Shown here: piece by piece, positions 25,154-32,132 of the stretch
How the letters are laid out: every line of letters begins with the position of its first letter
Numbering within the stretch: the stretch's first letter is position 1
Assembly (NCBI GenBank): GCA_964444685.1
Contig: CAYUIG010000025.1
Span: forward strand, 1 to 48,718
Source: CAYUIG01 sp964444685
Lineage (GTDB): Bacteria > Gemmatimonadota > Gemmatimonadetes > Longimicrobiales > RSA9
Direction of reading: 5' to 3'
DNA length: 48,718 nucleotides
Program-made: the position numbers and the translations under genes
Notes under the pieces: generated by a model
The model's database searches: none
Told to the model about the DNA's origin: nothing
What the model saw: the letters and a program-made list of their open reading frames with translations, nothing else

Positions 25154-26718
25154 GCAGCCCCCTGCGGCATCTCCAGCCGTCCGGCAAGTGCTTCCTTGAT
25201 CTGCGCATCGCCGGACTTCGCCGCCGCCTGGAGCAGTGCGGCCGCACGCCGCTCCGCCTTCCATGTGCGCGCGAGTCCGGCCAGCGCGGCTACCATCTCC
25301 GCCGATTTCGGCGCCAGCTTGAGCCCGCCCATGAGAGTCTTGCCCGCACTGGCGTACTTCAGCAGCGCTTCGAGCGCGAGCGCGTTCGTCGACCGGCCGA
25401 GCAGATGCAGCGCGAGCACGCGTTGCTCCGGCGGGAACGTGGCATCCGACAGCCGCGCGGCGAGCACCGGAATCGCCGCATCCGGCAGTCCCGCGCGTGC
25501 ACCCTGCAGCGCTGCACGCAGCACATTGCGATCCGTATCGCGCAGCCCGGCAACGAGCGCGTGCGTGCGCCCCTGCGCATCGCCGAGCAGCAGCAGCACC
25601 GCCTCGCGGCGCACGCGCGCATCTTCGTGCGCGAGCAGCGGCTCCACCTGCGTCACCTCGACGCGTCCGCCGCACTGGCGCAGCACCGCGAGCATGTTGC
25701 GTACGACGAACCAGCGCCTGTCACGCAGCCGCGAATAGGCCAGTGACGCGGCGCGGTCGCCCATTCCGGACAGCCGATCCAGCACGATGCGACGCACCTG
25801 CCGCGACTCCGACTCGCACAACTCCTCCACCAGTGACGCCGCAGCCGCGCTGCCCATCACGCGCACCAGCGTGTCGAACCCGCGCACGTCGAATGGCTCG
25901 CGCCGCAGCAGCCAGGTCAGGCGCCGCGGCGTTGCCATCCGTCGCGCCACCTGGTCGACGGCATCGCCCGGCTCCGCGTGCCTGAGCAACTCCAGCACCG
26001 TCAGGTCGCCATCATGGTCGAGCAGCTCTGTGAGGGCGGACCAGACGACGTCGCCAGCAGCGTTCGTGGCGAGCCCCACGGCGAGCGCCCTCGCCGGCTC
26101 GATGGGAATCGCCGAACGCACGGGCTCCACCCGCTCGTCGGGATCGCCGAACCTCTGCGTCAGTGCACTCACGTCGTCCGCGCGCGCAAGCATGAGTGCG
26201 CGCCGGATCGCACCGCGCAGCGCGCTCTCCGCTTTCGGGGCATGCTCGGCGGGAAGTTTTGCGGTGAGAACGCGAAGACGATCAAGCAGACCGAACAGCG
26301 GCGGCGACGCCGTGGTCTCGTGCACCTCCATCGCCGCCAGCGTCAGCTTCGGCAGTCCCGCCAGCGGCAGGCGCGTCACCGCCATCTCCAGCAGTTGGCG
26401 TCGCGCCGCCGGGCTCTGCTCGCTCTTGAGGACCCGCACGACGAGTTCCGACGGGATCGCCGCGATCAACGCGGCTGCATCCGCACGCAGCTCCGCATCG
26501 GCTTCATCGGACAGCGACGCACGCAACACGCCCAGGATCCCGTACGCCAGCTCCTGCGAGCGCGTGTTCGTCGCGATCCATTTCCCGAGCGAAGCACCCG
26601 TAGGCGATTCCTCCGGATGCCGCGCCGCCTTCGCAAGATCGCGCCAGCGCGCCTGGACGTCTCCCGTCTCCTCGTAGTCGGGACGGAGCGTCAGATCGAG
26701 AGGAGCTCCGATGTCCAC
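25150..26718 (-). CDS. HEAT-like repeat protein
   Basis: 522 residues from a GTG that directly follows the TAA of the GGDEF-like gene. It is almost wholly helical with repeated helix pairs of about 30 residues, e.g. ELCESESRQVRRIVLDRLSGMG, ARVRREAVLLLLGD and DTDRNVLRAALQGARAG, typical of HEAT/PBS-lyase-type scaffolds. There is no signal peptide or membrane segment, so it is probably cytoplasmic and serves in protein-protein binding. Its place between GGDEF-like and HD-GYP genes suggests a scaffold or response protein of the same pathway, which is inference. Confidence 0.82.
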   Translation of the reverse strand: MDIGAPLDLTLRPDYEETGDVQARWRDLAKAARHPEESPTGASLGKWIATNTRSQELAYGILGVLRASLSDEADAELRADAAALIAAIPSELVVRVLKSEQSPAARRQLLEMAVTRLPLAGLPKLTLAAMEVHETTASPPLFGLLDRLRVLTAKLPAEHAPKAESALRGAIRRALMLARADDVSALTQRFGDPDERVEPVRSAIPIEPARALAVGLATNAAGDVVWSALTELLDHDGDLTVLELLRHAEPGDAVDQVARRMATPRRLTWLLRREPFDVRGFDTLVRVMGSAAAASLVEELCESESRQVRRIVLDRLSGMGDRAASLAYSRLRDRRWFVVRNMLAVLRQCGGRVEVTQVEPLLAHEDARVRREAVLLLLGDAQGRTHALVAGLRDTDRNVLRAALQGARAGLPDAAIPVLAARLSDATFPPEQRVLALHLLGRSTNALALEALLKYASAGKTLMGGLKLAPKSAEMVAALAGLARTWKAERRAAALLQAAAKSGDAQIKEALAGRLEMPQGAA

Positions 26719-27630
26719 TTAGACCAGCACCGGTACGGGATGATCGTACGCACTCACCCGCACGATGCCCTTCCCATCCGCCTTCACCGTCGCCACCACG
26801 TCGTCCGCCTGCCGCAGCAGACCCTCCGCCGTGGCCGGGCCCACATCGTACGCCACGATCCCGATGCTGAAGCCCACGTCCGCGCCCGCGCGCCGCGCGG
26901 CCTCCAGCAGGCGCGCCTGCATCTTCTCCATCGCGATGCGCGCACCTTCCGCATCCGTCTCCGGCAGCAGCACCGCGAAGCTGTCGCCCGCAATGCGCGC
27001 AACGACGTCGGACGTGCGCAGCCCCGCCGTGATCACGCCCGCGACGGTGAGGAGCAGCGCGTCGCCCGCAGCGAAACCCTCGCGGTCGTTCACCGCGCGG
27101 AAATCATCGATGTCGATGTACGCGAGTGCCATCGGCCGCGTGTAACGCTTGCAGCGCTGCAGCTCGATGTGCACCACTTCGCGCAGGAACCGCCGGTTGC
27201 CCAGGTTCGTCAGCGGGTCCGTCATCGCCTGCTCGCGATCGCGGAACAGCACGTCCCGCAGCGGCGGCAGACCGCGGGCGGCCGCCAGATAGATCGGGAA
27301 GGAAAGGCCGAGATTCCACCACGGAACCGATGGCGACGTGTACGTCCCCGCCACCACACCGGCACCGAACTGCGTCACTGCTGCGGCCAGCGCCGCTACA
27401 CTCCCCGCGAAGCCGCCGCCGAACCACGCCACCACCAGCACAGGCAGCAGGTAGACCAGCGAGACCGCCACATCGGGATACAGCCACGGCTGCCCTATCC
27501 CCGTCGCCACGATCATGGCGCCCCCGATCAGGCAGCCGTACACACGGGCACGCGCATCACGCGCGCGATAGACCGGCCGAAACAATGGACCACGACCGGG
27601 CCCACCGCTCCGCAGTGCGTCTGCGAGCAT
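26719..27630 (-). CDS. Membrane GGDEF-domain protein with degenerate active site (AGDSF) and intact I-site
   Basis: 303 residues. The N-terminal part has about three to four hydrophobic helices (31-47, 53-72, 73-96, 104-118). The GGDEF domain (about 130-290) begins DPLTNLGNRRFL and includes YIDIDDFRAVND. The signature is AGDSF (214-218) in place of GGDEF, with the catalytic/metal acidic residue changed to Ser. The inhibitory RxxD motif is kept exactly five residues upstream (RTSD, 205-208). It is therefore probably a c-di-GMP-binding membrane receptor, not a cyclase. GAGGAAA upstream is the Shine-Dalgarno. First gene of the operon with the HEAT, HD-GYP and DinB genes. Confidence 0.87.
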   Translation of the reverse strand: MLADALRSGGPGRGPLFRPVYRARDARARVYGCLIGGAMIVATGIGQPWLYPDVAVSLVYLLPVLVVAWFGGGFAGSVAALAAAVTQFGAGVVAGTYTSPSVPWWNLGLSFPIYLAAARGLPPLRDVLFRDREQAMTDPLTNLGNRRFLREVVHIELQRCKRYTRPMALAYIDIDDFRAVNDREGFAAGDALLLTVAGVITAGLRTSDVVARIAGDSFAVLLPETDAEGARIAMEKMQARLLEAARRAGADVGFSIGIVAYDVGPATAEGLLRQADDVVATVKADGKGIVRVSAYDHPVPVLV

Positions 27631-27665
27631 CGTCGCTTTCCTCGGAACTGTCGGGGAGATACCAC

Positions 27666-27694
27666 AAGATCGGCGGGATCGCAGTTCGGGTCAA
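27666..27694 (-). promoter_or_regulatory. Possible promoter for the GGDEF-like operon
   Basis: On the minus strand TTGACC (27694-27689) and GATCTT (27671-27666) are spaced by 17 bp, about 36 bp upstream of the ATG at 27630. The -35 box is good (5 of 6) and the -10 box is weak (3 of 6). Confidence 0.38.
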
Positions 27695-27737
27695 GGAAAA
27701 TCGGATTCCGGGCCGGACTTCCGTTCAGGGTCCAGCC

Positions 27738-27759
27738 GTCAACTAACCGGGTAGTTGAC
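27738..27759. promoter_or_regulatory. BlaI/MecI-type operator 1 (perfect dyad)
   Basis: An inverted repeat with 8-bp arms GTCAACTA and TAGTTGAC around ACCGGG. It contains ACTA-N6-TAGT, the half-sites and spacing of the known BlaI/MecI operator (TACTACATATGTAGTA). It overlaps the -35 box of the promoter reading into the adjacent BlaI-type gene, so binding should block RNA polymerase. Confidence 0.72.
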
Positions 27760-27783
27760 AACCGGACCGGGCCTCCGTAGCTT
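27755..27783 (+). promoter_or_regulatory. Promoter of the BlaI-M56 operon
   Basis: A perfect TTGACA (27755-27760) and a weak TAGCTT (27778-27783) are separated by 17 bp. The -35 lies within operator 1 and the expected transcription start (about 27790) lies within operator 2. The ATG follows at 27821 with GGAGG at 27808-27812. Confidence 0.6.
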
Positions 27784-27785
27784 CA

Positions 27786-27799
27786 ACTAACGACCTAGT
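27786..27799. promoter_or_regulatory. BlaI/MecI-type operator 2
   Basis: ACTA (27786-27789) and TAGT (27796-27799) with a 6-bp centre repeat the half-sites and spacing of operator 1. The centre-to-centre distance is 44 bp, about four helical turns, which would place two repressor dimers on the same face of the DNA around the promoter. Confidence 0.6.
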
Positions 27800-27820
27800 A
27801 GGAACGCGGAGGCAGCCCGT

Positions 27821-28198
27821 ATGGAAGTCGTGTTCACGGACCGGGAGCTGGACGTGATGCAGGTGCTCTGGGAGCGGGGCGGGAGCACGGTGGCGGAGGT
27901 GCAGACGTCGCTGGCGGACGAGCTGGCGTACACGACCGTGCTGACGATCCTGCGTACGCTGGAGGAGAAGGGGCACGTGAGTCACGAAGAGGAGGGCCGG
28001 GCCTACCGGTATCACGCGCTCGTGGACCGTGACTCCGCGGGCGCGAGCGCGGTGCGGCGGCTGGTCCGGAAGCTGTTCGCGGGGCAGCCGGAGGCGCTGC
28101 TGACGCACCTTGTATCGGAGCGTGAGCTGACGGCGGAGCAACTGGAGCGGATGCGCTCGCTGCTGGACGAGCGCCTGGACCACGAGGAGGCGGAATGA
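27821..28198 (+). CDS. BlaI/MecI-family transcriptional repressor
   Basis: 125 residues. A winged-helix domain opens FTDRELDVMQVLWERGGSTVAEVQ, followed by LAYTTVLTILRTLEEKGHVSHEEEGRAYRYHAL, the recognition helix and wing of the BlaI/MecI/CopY family. The C-terminal part (LVRKLFAGQPEALLTHLVSERELTAEQLERMRSLL) is the dimerisation region. Family repressors are inactivated by proteolysis triggered by a partner M56 protease, which is encoded next with ATGA overlap. Two operators upstream indicate autoregulation. The signal is probably not a beta-lactam, as the partner lacks an obvious penicillin-binding sensor domain. Confidence 0.92.
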   Translation: MEVVFTDRELDVMQVLWERGGSTVAEVQTSLADELAYTTVLTILRTLEEKGHVSHEEEGRAYRYHALVDRDSAGASAVRRLVRKLFAGQPEALLTHLVSERELTAEQLERMRSLLDERLDHEEAE

Positions 28199-30222
28199 GC
28201 TCGATCGCAGCGTGGGGCCTGTACTGCGTGCTGGTGGCGGTGCTCTTCGGAGCAGCCGCATGGGCGGGCGAGTCGGCGCTCCGGCGCGTAGGCCGCGCGG
28301 GACGCTGGGCGTGGTTCGCCGCGCTCGCGGGTTCGCTGCTGGTGCCGGCTGGCGCGTATTTCCTGCCGACACTCTGGGAACGGAACGGGCCGGGCATTCC
28401 AGAAGGGGTGGTTGTCGCGCTGCCTGCGATCGGTGTCGTTGCGGACTCCGGCGGTTTCAGCGTGAGCCGTGCGGTGCTGGCGGCGTGGATCGTCGCATCG
28501 GTCGTGGTGCTCGCGTGGGTGGTACTTTCGCTGCTGCGGCTCGCACTCGCACGTCGCGGTTGGCGGCGTGCGGAAGTGGATGGCGTGCGCGTATTCGTTT
28601 CGAGCGACGTCGGACCGGCCGTCTTCGCGGCGGGACGCAGCTCCATCGTGGTGCCGGAGTGGGCGCTCGAACTGGACGACCGGTTCCGCCGTCTGATGCT
28701 GCTGCACGAAGCGGAGCACGCGCGTGCGGGTGATCCCGCACTGCTGTTGTTTGCGCTCGTCCTGGTCGCGCTCATGCCGTGGAACCCGGCGCTGTGGTGG
28801 CAGCTGCGCCGGCTGCGCATGGCGGTCGAGGTGGATTGTGATGCACGCGTCGTGGCTGCCACCGGCGACGCGCGCACCTACGGAACACTGCTGCTCGAGG
28901 TCGGCCGCCGCCGGTCGGGCGGCCGGTTGCTGGTGGCGTTCTCGGAGCCGCGTTCCTTCCTGGAGCGGCGCATCCGCGCGATCGCGGCAGGTGTGCGCGG
29001 ACGCGGCGTACGGCGCGCACTCGCGCCGGCGGTGGTCGGTGCGGTTGCGGTCATCGCGGCGGTCTGCGCGCGCGATCCGTCGTCGCCGGGGAATCCCATC
29101 GATGGCCGCGTCGTGGTGCCGGATGGTGAGCCGACGATTCAGCCGTACACCGTGCGGCCGCGCATCCTGAACGGCGACGAGGTCGCGCAGGCGTTGAAGG
29201 ACAACTATCCGCCTCTCCTGCGTGATGCCGGCATCGGCGGCACGGCGGAAGTGTGGTTCTACATAGACGACCAGGGGCAGGTGACGAGGGTGCAGATCAA
29301 CCGGAGCAGCGGCTACGAAGCGCTCGACAGGGCCGCGCTCTCATTGGCGGAAGTCTTTCGTTTCTCGCCTGCGCTCAACCACGACGAGCCGGTCGATGTG
29401 TGGGTGACGGTCCCGATCACCTTCACGGCGCCGTCTCAGAACAGCACGACCGCCGAGGTGGTCGATCCGGTGCCCGTGCAACAGGAGACGCAGGAGCCGA
29501 CGAACGATCCGCCGCGCTTCACGCCCTTCACGCAGCGGCCGCGGATCCTGAACGCGGATGAAGTCCGGCAGGCTCTAACAGACCACTATCCGCCGCTCCT
29601 GCGGGATGCCGGCATCGGCGGTACTGCGGAAGTGTGGGTGTACGTGGACGCCGACGGCACCATCCAGAGGACGCAGATCAACAAGACGAGCGGCTACGAT
29701 GCGCTCGACCGGGCCGCGCTTCAGGTCGTGCCCACGATGCGGCTCTCGCCCGCGCTCAACCGCGATGAGGCGGTGGGCGCGTGGTTGAGCATTCCCGTGA
29801 CGTTCGGGCCGTCCGCCAGCAACACGACCAGCTCGATCGAGCGGGCGTTGCCCGTCGGCGAGGAGCGGGACGTTGCCGTGCTGCCGGAGGGGCGCACCGA
29901 TGACATCTCGCGCGCGCCCGTGTTCACGCCGATGACCGTACGTCCGCGCATCGTGAACGCGAGCGAGGTCAACCAGGCGCTCACGGAAAACTATCCGCCG
30001 CTCCTGCGCGATGCCGGCATCGGCGGAACGGCCCACGTGTGGTTCTTCATCGACGCGGATGGCACGGTGCAGAAAACGCAGATCCAGAAGAGCAGCGGCC
30101 ACGACGCGCTCGATCAGGCCGCGCTGCGGGTTGCGGAGACGATCCGTCTGTCGCCCGCCGAGAACCACGGCCAGCCTGTAGCAGTCTGGGTCAGCGTCCC
30201 GATCACGTTCTCCTCGAACTAG
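28195..30222 (+). CDS. M56 (BlaR1-like) membrane metalloprotease fused to three TonB C-terminal domains
   Basis: 675 residues. Membrane segments lie at about 7-27, 38-57, 92-117, 184-203 and 278-297. The M56 zinc motif HEAEH (171-175, LLHEAEHARAGDP) is intact. After the last helix, three similar extracytoplasmic segments start at residues 321, 448 and 583. Each has RPRILN...EV.QAL..NYPPLLRDAGIGGTA, then a (V/Q)INKSSGYDALDRAAL-like stretch and VTVPITF, which is the TonB C-terminal domain pattern. In BlaR1 this position holds the penicillin-binding sensor. The TonB-type domains may sense envelope partners and trigger cleavage of the adjacent repressor. ATGA overlap with the repressor gene fixes the start. 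Confidence 0.9.
   Translation: MSSIAAWGLYCVLVAVLFGAAAWAGESALRRVGRAGRWAWFAALAGSLLVPAGAYFLPTLWERNGPGIPEGVVVALPAIGVVADSGGFSVSRAVLAAWIVASVVVLAWVVLSLLRLALARRGWRRAEVDGVRVFVSSDVGPAVFAAGRSSIVVPEWALELDDRFRRLMLLHEAEHARAGDPALLLFALVLVALMPWNPALWWQLRRLRMAVEVDCDARVVAATGDARTYGTLLLEVGRRRSGGRLLVAFSEPRSFLERRIRAIAAGVRGRGVRRALAPAVVGAVAVIAAVCARDPSSPGNPIDGRVVVPDGEPTIQPYTVRPRILNGDEVAQALKDNYPPLLRDAGIGGTAEVWFYIDDQGQVTRVQINRSSGYEALDRAALSLAEVFRFSPALNHDEPVDVWVTVPITFTAPSQNSTTAEVVDPVPVQQETQEPTNDPPRFTPFTQRPRILNADEVRQALTDHYPPLLRDAGIGGTAEVWVYVDADGTIQRTQINKTSGYDALDRAALQVVPTMRLSPALNRDEAVGAWLSIPVTFGPSASNTTSSIERALPVGEERDVAVLPEGRTDDISRAPVFTPMTVRPRIVNASEVNQALTENYPPLLRDAGIGGTAHVWFFIDADGTVQKTQIQKSSGHDALDQAALRVAETIRLSPAENHGQPVAVWVSVPITFSSN
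29155..30213 (+). repeat. Three TonB C-terminal domain repeats within the M56 gene
   Basis: Similar segments begin at 29155, 29536 and 29941 (residues 321, 448, 583). The phrase NYPPLLRDAGIGGTA, or nearly so, recurs in all three with high similarity at the DNA level. Linkers between them are acidic and Pro-rich. This suggests duplication of one ancestral module. Confidence 0.85.
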
Positions 30223-30239
30223 ATCACGGCGGTACCGTA

Positions 30240-30283
30240 ACGACACCCGCGCGGCCTCGTGGCTCGCGCGGGTGTCGTATTCT
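30240..30283 (+). terminator. Rho-independent-type terminator after the M56 gene
   Basis: A perfect 14-bp stem: ACGACACCCGCGCG (30240-30253) and CGCGCGGGTGTCGT (30265-30278) with an 11-nt loop, followed by ATTCT. It is 18 bp beyond the M56 stop. The U-tract is short, but the stem is the strongest in the window. Confidence 0.65.
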
Positions 30284-30329
30284 GTCCGGGCTGCCCGGAT
30301 CCGGGACGCCGCCTTCCCGCCCCCGAAGC

Positions 30330-30358
30330 TTGCCGGGGCGGCCCGCATCACCTAGATC
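30330..30358 (+). promoter_or_regulatory. Possible promoter for the ABC ATPase gene
   Basis: TTGCCG (30330-30335) and TAGATC (30353-30358) are separated by 17 bp, about 97 bp upstream of the ATG at 30455. Both boxes are moderate. The 30284-30454 gap otherwise holds no gene. Confidence 0.35.
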
Positions 30359-30454
30359 CTTCTCTCCGTTCGGGATCCCCGCGGATGGAACGTGGCACGC
30401 CCCTTTCCCGTACGGAGCGGAGCCGGACAGAGGATTTCCCCCGAAGAGAGACCC

Positions 30455-31141
30455 ATGATCAAGCTGAGGAACGTCGAGAAGTATTTCGACACGAAGGCGG
30501 GCCGGATCTACGTGCTGCGGCGGATCGACCTGGACATTCGCCAGGGTGAGTTCGTCACGATCATGGGGCCGTCGGGGGCGGGCAAGTCCACGCTGCTCGG
30601 GATCCTCGGGCTGCTGGACGCAGCGTGGCGGGGCGAGTACTTCCTGCTGGACCAGCCCGTACACAAGCTGAACAACAAGCAGCGGTCGGAGCTGAACAAG
30701 GCGACGATCGGTTTCGTCTTCCAGCAGTATCACCTGCTCGACAACCTGACGGTCTACGAGAACCTGGAGATCCCGCTCTCGTACCGGAACATCTCGCGCA
30801 GCGAACGTGCGGCGATGGTGGCCGACATCCTCGACCGCTTCCAGATCGTCGGCAAGAAGGACCTCTTCCCGAACCAGCTCTCGGGCGGCCAGCAGCAGCT
30901 GGTGGCGGTGGCCCGCGCGGTCGTCGCGAACCCGAAGCTGATCCTCGCCGACGAGCCCACCGGCAACCTGCACTCGGCGCAGGGTCGCGAGATCATGGAG
31001 CTGTTCCGTCGCCTGAACGAACAGGGCACGACGATCATCCAGGTCACGCACTCCGAGACGAACGCCGCGTACGGCCATCGCACGATCGAGCTGCTGGATG
31101 GCTGGATCGCGAGCGAGCGCATGGAGAGCACGGTCGCCTGA
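30455..31141 (+). CDS. ABC transporter ATP-binding protein (LolD/MacB-like)
   Basis: 228 residues. ATG 30455 has GAGAG about 6 nt upstream and begins MIKLRNVEKYF, a normal start for this family. Walker A GPSGAGKST (38-46), Q-loop Q90, signature LSGGQ (142-146) and Walker B LILADEPT are intact. It most resembles the LolD/FtsE/MacB group that powers lipoprotein release, efflux or division-type membrane complexes. No permease gene is next to it in the window, so its partner must be encoded elsewhere. Terminated from the M56 gene upstream by a hairpin. Confidence 0.92.
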   Translation: MIKLRNVEKYFDTKAGRIYVLRRIDLDIRQGEFVTIMGPSGAGKSTLLGILGLLDAAWRGEYFLLDQPVHKLNNKQRSELNKATIGFVFQQYHLLDNLTVYENLEIPLSYRNISRSERAAMVADILDRFQIVGKKDLFPNQLSGGQQQLVAVARAVVANPKLILADEPTGNLHSAQGREIMELFRRLNEQGTTIIQVTHSETNAAYGHRTIELLDGWIASERMESTVA

Positions 31142-31205
31142 TCGCTGTCCCGTCACTGGCCCCGACGACGCAGTATCGAAGGGACCCCTTCCGGCGAGGC
31201 CGCGC

Positions 31206-31628
31206 ATGAGGCACACCATCTCCGACTCCGACCGGCGCTTCATCGAGGACCTGGAGGCCGCCCGCATCCCTCCAGCCAACTTCGGTCATCGCGCACACGT
31301 GCGCGCCGCGTACGTCTATCTCACGCAGCACGACACCGACGATTCGGCGGAGAAGATGCGCGACACGCTCGTCGCGTATCTGCGAGAAATCGGCGTCGAC
31401 CCGGCGAAATACCACGAGACGATCACGCGCGCGTGGATCATGGCGGTGCGCCACTTCATGGCTCGCACTCCACCCACGCACGACGGCGACGCGTTCATCG
31501 CCGCGAATCCGCAGCTCCTCGATGCGAGCATCATGCTCACCCACTACTCCAAAGGGCGGCTCTTCTCCAACGACGCACGCAACGCGTTCATCGAGCCCGA
31601 CCTCGAGCCGATCCCGCAGTACCGGTAG
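31206..31628 (+). CDS. Conserved-looking small cytoplasmic protein of unknown function
   Basis: 140 residues from ATG 31206 (GAGG about 10 nt upstream). No signal peptide or membrane segment. Notable stretches are FGHRAHVRAAYVYL, WIMAVRHFMAR and LTHYSKGRLFSNDARNAFIEPDLEPIP, with several His/Tyr/Arg residues that could be catalytic or metal-binding. I recall similar short proteins with an F-HR-H-R-A-YL pattern in other bacteria but know no function. The following GNAT gene starts immediately after its stop. Confidence 0.72.
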   Translation: MRHTISDSDRRFIEDLEAARIPPANFGHRAHVRAAYVYLTQHDTDDSAEKMRDTLVAYLREIGVDPAKYHETITRAWIMAVRHFMARTPPTHDGDAFIAANPQLLDASIMLTHYSKGRLFSNDARNAFIEPDLEPIPQYR

Positions 31629-32132
31629 ATGGAGATACGCGGAGCCCGGCGCGAAGAGCTGCGGGGCATCGTCGAGCTGCTCGCGGATGACCCGCTCGGC
31701 GCGCGCCGCGAAGATGCGGGGCCCCCGCTGCCACCGGAATACGAACAGGCATTCGACGAGCTCACGGCGCAGGCGGGCAACGAGATCCTCGTGGCCGTGG
31801 AAGCCGGCGAAGTGGTCGGCTGCCTTCAGCTCACGATCATCCCCGGGATCAGCCGGAAGGGCGCGAAGCGCGCGTTCATCGAAGGGGTCAGAGTATCCAA
31901 ATCGTATCGCAGCAAGGGCGTGGGCGAGCGGATGGTGCGCGCTGCCATCGAACGCGCCCGCGTCGCGGGCTGCGCGCTCGTGCAGCTCACGAGCGATGCC
32001 TCACGGAAGGATGCGCATCGCTTCTGGGAGCGGCTGGGATTCACGCCCAGCCACGTAGGCTTCAAGATGGAAATCGGGGGTGAAGGGCCGACGTCGCCCT
32101 CCACCCCCGATTCGACACTACAGAAGAACTAG
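31629..32132 (+). CDS. GNAT-family N-acetyltransferase
   Basis: 167 residues, starting directly after the preceding stop. GNAT features: N-terminal IRGARREELRGIVELLADDP, the strand VVGCLQLTIIPG, the acetyl-CoA loop VSKSYRSKGVGERMVRAAI and C-terminal DAHRFWERLGFTPSHVGFKMEI. The last 18 residues (GGEGPTSP and on) are encoded within a strong hairpin and lie beyond the usual end of the fold. The stop overlaps the stop of the minus-strand LVIVD gene (CTAG). Acceptor substrate unknown. Confidence 0.85.
   Translation: MEIRGARREELRGIVELLADDPLGARREDAGPPLPPEYEQAFDELTAQAGNEILVAVEAGEVVGCLQLTIIPGISRKGAKRAFIEGVRVSKSYRSKGVGERMVRAAIERARVAGCALVQLTSDASRKDAHRFWERLGFTPSHVGFKMEIGGEGPTSPSTPDSTLQKN
32072..32112. 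terminator. Hairpin inside the 3' end of the GNAT gene
   Basis: AATCGGGGGTG (32072-32082) pairs with CACCCCCGATT (32102-32112), and AGGGC/GCCCT extend the stem beyond one mismatch. It lies at the convergent GNAT/LVIVD junction and could act on both transcripts. No T-tract follows. Confidence 0.5.

Noticed and set aside
27821..30222. Beta-lactam resistance operon (blaI-blaR1)
   Set aside because: The M56 protein has TonB C-terminal domains where BlaR1 has its penicillin-binding sensor, and no beta-lactamase is in this unit; the beta-lactamase-fold hydrolase at 8 kb is unlinked.
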